Below, piece after piece: positions 56,104 to 64,000 of a stretch of DNA of 64,000 nt. Position 1 is the stretch's first letter. Each line of letters starts with the position of its first letter. The DNA is from Nilaparvata lugens (taxonomy: Eukaryota > Arthropoda > Insecta > Hemiptera > Delphacidae), in NCBI RefSeq assembly GCF_014356525.2, contig NW_024092868.1, positions 1 to 64,000 of the forward strand, in the 5' to 3' direction. Under the pieces are notes generated by a model. It did not search any database, was not told the DNA's origin, and saw only the letters and a list, made by a program, of their open reading frames with translations. The position numbers and the translations under genes are program-made.

Positions 56104-56283
56104 ATTGAAAACACTTAGAAACTTACATTAGAAATGGGGGGAAATTTTCGGAGACTGAGTCTCCTTTCTCAACCGAGAAGACTGCAGTTTTGAATCCATC
56201 GTGTGACCACAGAGTACGCATGGAGACTCAATTGTAGCAGCAGAGACCACAGATTACACGGTGCAGACGGATGGAGAGAAAAA
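56104..56283. repeat. Direct repeat flanking a mariner fragment, right copy
   Basis: Same sequence and direction as 55409-55583, with a few changes. Confidence 0.7.
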
Positions 56284-56499
56284 GGGTACAGATTCAGGGG
56301 ACATTATGGGGTATTTAGGGGACGGTTACAAACGGGATATTTAAGATTTGAGTGAGTTATGAATAAGGAAAGGTGTAGCATATGAATTGATAAAAAATAG
56401 GAGATTTAAAATTAGAAATCAAAAAAGAATTAGACTAGAATTGGAGAAAGGAATTGTAGAATTGAACTTGAATGAAATTTATTTTTCATTTTTATTGAA

Positions 56500-57039
56500 C
56501 ATTTTATATATATATATATATATATTTCATAGCTGTGAAATTTATTATGATATGTGGGTGTAGTTGGTGATAGGACTGGTAAAGGAGATGGAAGAATCAG
56601 TGATAGGACAGGTTTTACAGCGGGGGCGTTTGCAAGGTAGGGTACCAGGTGGAGTTGGGATTTCATCAGAGGTGAGTGATTTGTTTTAACTGAGAATTTT
56701 CTTGAGGTTGGGAGGTTGCTTATAAATGAGGGTGGGTGGTTGCTGGAAAAGGTGTTTGGTAGAGGGATTGGAGGAGACGACATGGAACTGATCTTTAAGG
56801 ACAGGTTTGAGGTTTTCAATTCCAGGGAAGTAGGTGGTACAGAGCTTTGGAGTTTGTGGGATTTGGGAATTTTTTGTTGTTGGATTAGTGCCAGTTTTGG
56901 AGGAGATTTGTTTCTGTAATAACCTTTTAGCCCAGTCAATGAAGGTCCAAAAAAGCAGTTTCGATCCGAAAATTAAATAAAAGCTGAATCTCTTACAATC
57001 GATAGAACCCTCCCAGAGTGTCATTCCCAAAAGTTCCAA
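56500..57039 (-). pseudogene. Penelope-like retroelement fragment (linker with Cys-rich finger)
   Basis: The minus strand encodes YFPGIENLKPVLKDQFHVV, PPTLIYKQPPNLKKIL and, in another frame, TPPGTLPCKRPRCKTCPI. This order (PG, then RPPNLR-like, then C..P.CKTC) is the linker between reverse transcriptase and GIY-YIG endonuclease in Penelope-like elements. A frameshift near 56690 and a stop near 56540 kill it. RT and endonuclease are not present. Confidence 0.55.
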
Positions 57040-58594
57040 GAAATCCCCTTGGAGCTTTCTCCCCTAGCCCCCCTCAAAGTTGAAAAATGCAGGTAATCAC
57101 GGAAAATCAATTATCTCTGTACCCATTGATCGGAAACAGTTCTATTATGTGTCATTCGATTTGTTACATTATGGACTACAATATTAGTTATATTCATTTT
57201 CCTCTGTTCGAGCTTCCTCCCAGGCTTAATGGCATAATCTATTAGTCTTTTGGTATAAGTTTAATGTCATTTAGATATGCTACTTTCATATAAAAAAAAA
57301 TGTTTCATAAAAAACGAATATTTTATTTGCAATCAGCTACAACTTATGAGTTATCAGTTCTCACCTCATAAAACAGCAAATTTTTGTGGTGTAATGTACT
57401 ACATAAGAATACATTTTATTCAACTTTTATTCAAATTTTGTTCACACAGCTTACATAATTCTTTTCAGAATTAAATTCTCTACAATTTTTATTGCGAAAA
57501 ATTATTTGTGTACTGGTCATTAAAGAAAGTTATTGGGCATCAAACGTAGAAGTCTGTGTTTTTCTACTAAGATTTTTTGGCATATTTCAACTTTTTTCTC
57601 AAAAACTACTCACACTACAGGTTCCAGACTAGTTTTATTCAATTTTTCAGATATTTTTCCATATGAATCCAGCATAAGTTTTTCAAAAACTAGTCGCCAA
57701 ACAATTCAGTATCGGTGTATTTCACCAGAGGAACTGAATTCCTGGCAAAATCTTTCACCCTGTATAGCTCGCTAATGAAGCGTTTATGGATATATGTTTA
57801 TATGAACTTTTTTTCTTATTTTTACCTCTACTATCACGTATTAAATTATTTTACCATAATTATGAATCACCCTGTATATGTAAAAATTTAGGGGGTTTGT
57901 GATTTGATTTTTGTTTCCTCTGATTAACTTCAAAGCAAATAATCTTCAAGGAAATGTGACAAATAATTATTGTAGCCACATTCATTGCGAATCCATTGAT
58001 GTATATTGTTATTTATTTGCGATTTGATTTGATGCTGTGGAAGGGGAAACATTCGACGCAGTACGGCGTGGCTGTCTCTATTCACCATAGTAAACAGTAA
58101 AATAGTAGGCCTACCGGTACTGCTTTTTAAGTTGCATCTTATTTACACTATGGCGCTCGAAACAATCAATTTTGTCTATTGTTTTGACATGCGATGAAAC
58201 TAATTTTTCATATTTAAATTCTCTAAAATCATTTTGTTGTTATATATGTGCTAAATCATGCATTCTATGACAGACAAAGATATTGTTTGCAACCGATAAA
58301 ATATTCATACTATTACATAATATAATACATATTTAAAATATGTGTGTATGATCATAGTTCTATGCTAAAATTTATCATAAGTTATGAATGTCAAAAACTG
58401 AGATAAATCATAGATTACAATAGTTATTATTGAACGAAAATATAATAATATATAATTATATATTAATTAGCATTTGAATAAATGCATTCTCTATTTAATT
58501 CCATCGATTACAATAGTGTTAACAGTGGCAATTTCCTGAAAAATCATAGCGTGCAGTGTTTGTTGTTTTCAACAGTTAATATTCTCCAAGCCAG
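57040..58594. other. Unannotated spacer
   Basis: AT-rich; no gene or repeat recognised. Confidence 0.45.
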
Positions 58595-58815
58595 GTTGAT
58601 AATATACCTACAGTTGAGCCAAATATATATGACGGCTGAGACATAAAAAAATTTATACATTGGGCTTGTTGAGTTGAAACTTTCGATGATTCTCTCTGTA
58701 AAGTAGCTTATCTTCCGTTCTTAATAGTTGAATCTACATTATTTAGACAGTCCAATATGAAAATTCAGTAGATTCTAAAGATGAAAGCCATGCAAACATA
58801 CAAATTAAGGAAGAA
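58595..58815. repeat. Inverted repeat arm, left
   Basis: About 220 bp whose reverse complement (diverged) is at 62430-62660. Shared blocks include GGGCTTGTTGAGTTGAAACT and GATGAAAGCCATGCAAACAT. Confidence 0.65.
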
Positions 58816-60094
58816 TAAAGAAATTTCAAATAGAAAAATAAAATGTATGTATTATTGTTAAAATTATTTATTATTCACGAAATTACATTATAATGAACTA
58901 GGTCATAGCAGGAATATTGTATCACTGATAAGAGCAGTAACAATTAATTATAACAGTTTCGAATATAATAAGAATTGTGTAGAAATATTAAATTATAAAT
59001 TATTGATTCAACTGAGTCATGGTGAATGAATCTCTTTGGCAAGTCTAAGCCAATCATATGTCATAGAAATAGCACCAAAAGGGATGATCGTTTGAAAGCA
59101 TCATATGTTAATCTATTATCAGCCAGCAAACTTGCCTTATCATATGTGCTAGTGCATGTACACTGTATAGGGGAACTGTATCTAGAGAATTAAGCAATTT
59201 AAAAAATTATACAAATTAAGTTATTACTGTAATCAAATATAATCAATTATATTTTACTGCTTGCCACTGACATCATGCCTATGTCATAATCATTCTACCA
59301 ATGGCAAATTTTCATGCAAATTAATTACACAGAGATTCTCAGAAAAAGGTTCCAGCCAAAGGCTTAGAAGAAGGCAAGACACTTCCCTTTTAAAATCCTC
59401 ACCGCTAAGACCTTGTTGTTTGTTGACCTTGAAGTTTACATGGATAGATGTATGGTTTACTGTAGGAATGGTACTTCTACACAGTCAATAAAGCCTTAAT
59501 AGCAACATGTGATATTGATCACTTACTGCAGACAGGGAACATGTCCTGGACATGTTATGTTTCTGCTGTAAATAGAAAAATTCTCCTGTAGGTAGTGCTA
59601 GCGGCGCTAGCATAGATAATGTTTAAATATTGGACAGATGATCTGTTTTATCCGAACCACTTGATGCGCATTTGGGGGTTGCAACTGAGCCGCATAATGG
59701 CTGATTCAAAATGGTGGATCTAGCGTTCGTTAAAACGGTCATAGAATGGTTACCATTCATGATACAGACCTCTAGTAAACGCGAATCGAATCACAATAAA
59801 CTTTCCTATAAAGCTTGTCATTACACATTCCCACCTAAAACTTGATTTTAACTGACAAAAATGCACTTTTTTCAAAAACGTTTCATTTTTCAAGAGTATA
59901 TTTTCTGGATAACTACTTTCAATGACAATTTTTAGATAGAAGTGTCAAACAAAAGTTCTTTGGAATGAAATGCATCATCTATTCCCGTTCGTTTCAAGTA
60001 TTAATCATCTCTTCTTCTGGAGTTATGATTTTTCATGATGTCATTCTAGCCGCTGAACCAAGTAACTATCATTAAAACTGAACTTTAAGTCAGG
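58816..60094. other. Unannotated spacer inside the inverted arms
   Basis: No gene seen; a GCTAGCGGCGCTAGC palindrome lies near 59598. Confidence 0.45.
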
Positions 60095-60300
60095 CTGCTG
60101 ATAAATTTCGTTCAAGAAATACCCAGTTGATTCTACAACTTCCGAAGGAACACAAGGACAAGCTACCCATCAATTTTATAGAAATGAAAGACATAAAAAA
60201 ATGTCTAACGTACGTTCCGGATGATAAGATTGAATTTTGGAATGAAATTTTAAAGTTTTCAACAGAAAAAGGGAATGAAACTGGAGAGCATGTTTAACTA
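60095..60300 (+). other. Short open frame of unknown origin
   Basis: Encodes QLILQLPKEHKDKLPINF, then MKDIKKCLTYVPDDKIEFW and a stop. It looks like real coding sequence (charged, no low complexity), possibly the C-terminal exon of a transposon protein, but I cannot assign a family. Confidence 0.3.
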
Positions 60301-60639
60301 CCATGAAAAAAAATTCAATTATCATCTAATCACGAATATATGTATCCACTCACATATATTTGTGTAAAATAAACTTGTTTTTTTCCAAGAAAAAAATCCA
60401 CTTATACCAGGCTCAATTCAGTGTTTATAAATAATATGGAAGTTATTCATATAATTGGTAGCATGAAAATTATTTATAATAATCTGGAAGTAAACTTCTA
60501 GCTTTAAATGCATTTTGAACCATAGCCAACTTATTAACATTGAATCAAGTATTCTAACCTCATTAACATTTACAACGGGTAAGTCATTTAATAATTTCAA
60601 TCAGAATAATCTAAAGTTATGCTAGCTATTTTTCCTATT

Positions 60640-61342
60640 TGCTATTAATTCTCATAAAATATGCCTTTAATTCCTTTTAGCTTCACCTTTCCTTTCCAAA
60701 TTTCTTAATTCTATGGGGAGAGAGTTCAATAAATCGGGTATTCTATTATTAGGTAAGTTTTTCCCATAAACATTATTATATCTCTGCGTTCTGTAATTTC
60801 TTTGTCGCAGCCCATAAACAATTTCATTTAATACTCTATATAATGATAAAATTCCCAGCAGATTTCTTTCAATTCCATTAAACAACGTTTGAACAATTCT
60901 TCTCATAGTCTTCTCCAATGGCAATTTTACGTATTGAGGGGCTAGGGAGTACACTGTTATTCCATAATTAATAATACTCTGTATCATTGAGAAGTATATA
61001 ATTCTTTTGGTATTCACTGGAAAGTAATGACTAATTCTAGAACACTTGTAAAGCGCCACCTTCATTATTCTTGTCATTATATCAATCTGTGTTTTGAATC
61101 TCATATGTAAATCAAAGTTTATACCCAGATAATACTATCATTAACTGGAAGGCGTTGACAGTTGCATACTACTACTCTATTCTCTCTTAAGCATTCTGTT
61201 TTATGACATACCATGTTGAACAAGTTAAAAGCATTTACAGTTATTCTATGGTTCTTAAATATAATCATTTGAGTTTTCTGAGCATTCATCTTGATAGAAT
61301 TATTGTAAAAATATTTCACTACCAATGTATTAATATGATCAA
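60640..61342 (-). pseudogene. Non-LTR reverse transcriptase C-terminal fragment
   Basis: The minus strand encodes KMNAQKTQMIIFKN, then after a shift near 61110 MRFKTQIDIMTRIMKVALYK, IIYFSMIQSIINYGITVYSL and LLNSLPIELRNLERKGE. These are the thumb and C-terminal end of a Jockey/CR1-like RT, a different family from 13713-14751. It is truncated on its 5' side by the junction with Gypsy sequence. Confidence 0.7.
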
Positions 61343-62095
61343 TATTTTTGATCCCAATGCACACATAACACTTTCTATTGATGCCTCAAGAAATGCTGTT
61401 GGTGCAGCACTCCTCCAAAATGGAAAGCCAGTTGCCTATGCTTCTAAAACTTTAACTTTATGTCAACAAGGGTATGCTCAAATTGAGAAAGAGCTATATG
61501 CTGCAACTTTTGGATGTGTTCGATTTAGACAGTACATTTATGGTCAAACTATTATGATAGAAACGGACCACTCACCTTTAGTCACCATTTGCAATATTTG
61601 CATTAGTAACCATAATTGCTCTTAAAATGTATTGCTTGGATGGATGGCCCCAGGATAGGTCTAAAGTTATTGATTCGTGTAAGCCTTATTTCAGATTCAA
61701 GGAGGAACTGAGTGTCGTTGATAACCTTCTTTACAGAAATAGTAGTCTAGTAGTTCCTACTACCTTACATAGAGAGATATTGCAGAGGATACATAGTGGG
61801 CATATGGGAATTGAAAGAACTAAAAATTTAGTAAGAGGTGTCCTATTTTGGCCAGGTATCTCTGCAGACATAAAAAACATGGTAGAACAGTGTTCTATCT
61901 ATCTCAAGTATCGTCCAGCTAACACAGCTGAGCCACTGCAACCACATACTATTCCAGATTTGCCATGGCAAAAAGTTGCTGCTGACTTACTGGACTTCAA
62001 TGGCCAAAAGTTCATGGTTGTAGTAGATTATTATTCAAAGTTCATTGAATTGGTAGCTCTACCTTGCACCACAAGAATAATTGCACTCCAAGAAT
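61343..62095 (+). pseudogene. Gypsy-type pol fragment: RNase H and integrase start, internal deletion
   Basis: The plus strand encodes the RT-associated RNase H (LSIDASRNAVGAALLQNG, then YAQIEKELYAATFGCVRFRQ and IETDHSPL). An internal deletion of about 225 bp follows (junction at about 61592), then the integrase zinc domain (HSGHMGIERTKNLVRG) and core start (VAADLLDFNGQKFMVVVDYY). Ends at about 62077 before the second Asp. The first zinc-domain Cys pair is partly changed (CSIYLKYRP). Dead copy. Confidence 0.8.
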
Positions 62096-62429
62096 AGCCT
62101 CTTGTAATTCCAGTATGATTCTGCTCATGCTTTACATCCATTTATAAAGTTCTCATTGAGGCCCTTGTGTAATGAATGACAAGATGAGTGGAGTTGAGGC
62201 ATTGATGTTTTAACAAATACTAATAGAATATGATGAATCATCTTTCAATTCATCTAATACGGTAGGCTACTTTGTACTTGGTTCATGATTCTTTACGAAT
62301 TTTCCATCTCCAATGGACTGTACATTTAGTTTCAATAAATTGAATATTCAATTTTTATCCTACTTGTTCAACTTGTGATTACGAGAGTAGAATGTGAAAC
62401 ACTTTCATGATTTTTCTACTTCTTACAAA
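62096..62429. other. Unannotated spacer
   Basis: AT-rich, nothing recognised. Confidence 0.45.
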
Positions 62430-62660
62430 TGCTTACTCTTCCTCAATTTGTATGTTTGCATGGCTTTCATCTTTAGAATATACTGAAGTTTCATATTGAA
62501 CTGTTTAGATATGTAGATTCAACTAGTAAGAATGGAAGGTAAGCTTCTTTTACAGAGAGAATTTTAGAAAGTTTCAACTCAACAAGCCCAATGTATAAGT
62601 TTTATGCCTCAGCCGTAATATATATTTTGTCTTAAATGTTGGTATATTATCAACTTGGCT
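62430..62660. repeat. Inverted repeat arm, right
   Basis: Diverged reverse complement of 58595-58815. Confidence 0.65.
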
Positions 62661-63131
62661 TGTGTTGTGTGTTGTTGAATAAGTAGACGATTAGTAATTT
62701 AACAAGTTGTTTATTAATTAGACAAATAGAGATGTAGACATAGGCAAGAAGACAGAACAGTTCAGGTCATACATAACCTCCTAACGATTCACCCTGGCTT
62801 GGCCTGCGCTTCCTTCTCTTGTTGCCAACTGAATGAATGAATCAGTACCAACATACAACATGCTCTTTTTTTACAGTATATGAAAGATATTAAACGAATA
62901 TAATTATAAGTATATGACTGACATTGTCATTAGACCATTATACATTGACTGACTGACATACATTGACTAAAATTCAAAAATGGTTGGCAAGTGGCATAAG
63001 CAAAAATAACTTCATGGTTAAAATAAAATAGAATAGAATAATACACTAGTATGATAAGACACTACACACTAAACTATTTAAACATGAGATTTGAAACATG
63101 GGAGATAATATAATAACTTGTATATGCTTCA
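62661..63131. other. Unannotated spacer
   Basis: No gene recognised. Confidence 0.4.
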
Positions 63132-64000
63132 TCAGGTTGAGAAATTATTGAAAATCAGAAAATGAAAAACGACGGGGGGCCTAGATACTCTTTTACCCTC
63201 TCTTGCCACTGTAACAGTTTTGTCAATCTCAGGGGGTTGAGGAACACCACCATCATTATTATTCTCAAAACCCCAGAATCCATCTAATGGTTCTGTATCC
63301 TGTGGAATGATTTGTGTCATGATAGGAGTAGATAAATACATTTTCTTTCTAATAAGAAAATATTTCTCTGCAATATCTCTCTATGTAAGGTAGTAGGAAC
63401 TACTAGATTACTATTTCTGTAAAGAAGGTTATCAACGACACTCAGTTCCTCCTTGAATCTGAAATAAGGCTTACACGAATCAATAACTTTAGACCTATCC
63501 TGGGACCATCCATCCAAGCAATACATTTTAAGAGCAATTATGGTTCCATCAGTTGAAGAAATTTCCTGCACCTGCATCATTGTCTTTGGGGCAATTGTCA
63601 AACTACTGGTGATCAAGTTGATATGAATTTCAATATCATCATCAAGAAACACGTCAGTTCCTGGCAATGATAATGCATCAGCTATTAAAATATGTTTACC
63701 TGGCTTGTAGACCACATTATAATCATATGGTTGAAGTTGCAACAACATACGCTGTAACCTAGGAGGGACTTCTGCAAAAGACTTTTTGCAAATGGTGACT
63801 AAAGGTGAGTGGTCCATTTCTATCATAATAGTTTGACCATAAATGTACTGTCTAAATCGAACACATCCAAAAGTTGCAGCATATAGCTCTTTCTCAATTT
63901 GAGCATACCCTTGTTGACATGAAGTTAAAGTTTTAGAAGCATAGGCAACTGGCTTTCCATTTTGGAGGAGTGCTGCACCAACAGCATTTCTTGAGGCATC
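63132..64000 (-). pseudogene. Gypsy-type pol, second copy, cut by the window edge
   Basis: The minus strand, entering from beyond 64000, encodes the same RNase H as 61343-62095. It also has the segment missing there (VPPRLQRMLLQLQPYDYNVV, YKPGKHILIADALS) and the pre-integrase linker. It breaks at about 63373 in the integrase zinc domain and jumps to a C-terminal tail (EGKRVSRPPVVF) at 63132-63345, so the integrase core is deleted. It is inverted relative to the first copy. Confidence 0.8.

Noticed and set aside
1..64000. CRISPR arrays, bacterial operons, riboswitches
   Set aside because: Spliced animal genes and eukaryotic transposons throughout; none of the tandem repeats has the short-repeat and unique-spacer layout.

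Overview
The window looks like AT-rich, intron-bearing, transposon-saturated nuclear DNA of an insect, most likely a hemipteran. This rests on animal-type spliced genes, arthropod-style tRNA-derived SINEs, insect-type mariner, non-LTR and Gypsy remnants, and interspersed CCTAACC motifs (the complement of the insect telomere unit TTAGG). The species is not fixed by anything I can see.

Left third (2.3-16.5 kb, minus strand): a complete six-exon ketohexokinase (fructokinase) gene. All splice sites and phases agree and give a 304-residue protein with the expected substrate and catalytic residues. Its five introns (about 13 kb) are packed with mobile DNA: MITEs, SINEs, a Helitron-like family, a TTAA-flanked MITE, several non-LTR fragments, and a Gypsy integrase fragment trapped inside an inverted repeat. 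Two insertion histories can be read here because other copies in the window supply the empty sites.

16.5-32.6 kb: gene-poor repeat DNA, with a frameshifted F-box protein gene (minus, 23.0-24.4 kb), a second CCCTAGGG-type inverted element (24.9-27.4 kb), two fold-back remnants of transposases with a DUF4817-like helix-turn-helix, and a 5'-truncated non-LTR retrotransposon with a TAA tail.

32.6-42 kb: the most interesting unit. A THAP-type zinc finger plus DDE_Tnp_4 transposase gene (plus strand) faces a SWIM zinc finger plus YqaJ exonuclease gene (minus strand), tail to tail, both with open reading frames. This pairing resembles the two-gene coding content I recall for ISL2EU-type (PHIS clade) DNA transposons. 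It may be one large, possibly intact element, but I did not find its ends.

42.9-44.3 kb: an intact single-exon ALG10 (dolichyl-phosphate-glucose alpha-1,2-glucosyltransferase; ER N-glycan precursor assembly). 46.3-55.0 kb: two tandem arrays of the same roughly 140-185 bp repeat in opposite orientation, flanking about 6 kb that contains one orphan exon of a monocarboxylate-transporter-like (SLC16) gene. 55-64 kb: fragments of mariner, a Penelope-like element, non-LTR elements, and two opposed copies of one Gypsy pol gene, the second cut by the window edge.

Host genes supported: KHK, ALG10, one SLC16-like exon and a decayed F-box gene. Nearly everything else recognisable is mobile DNA or its debris.
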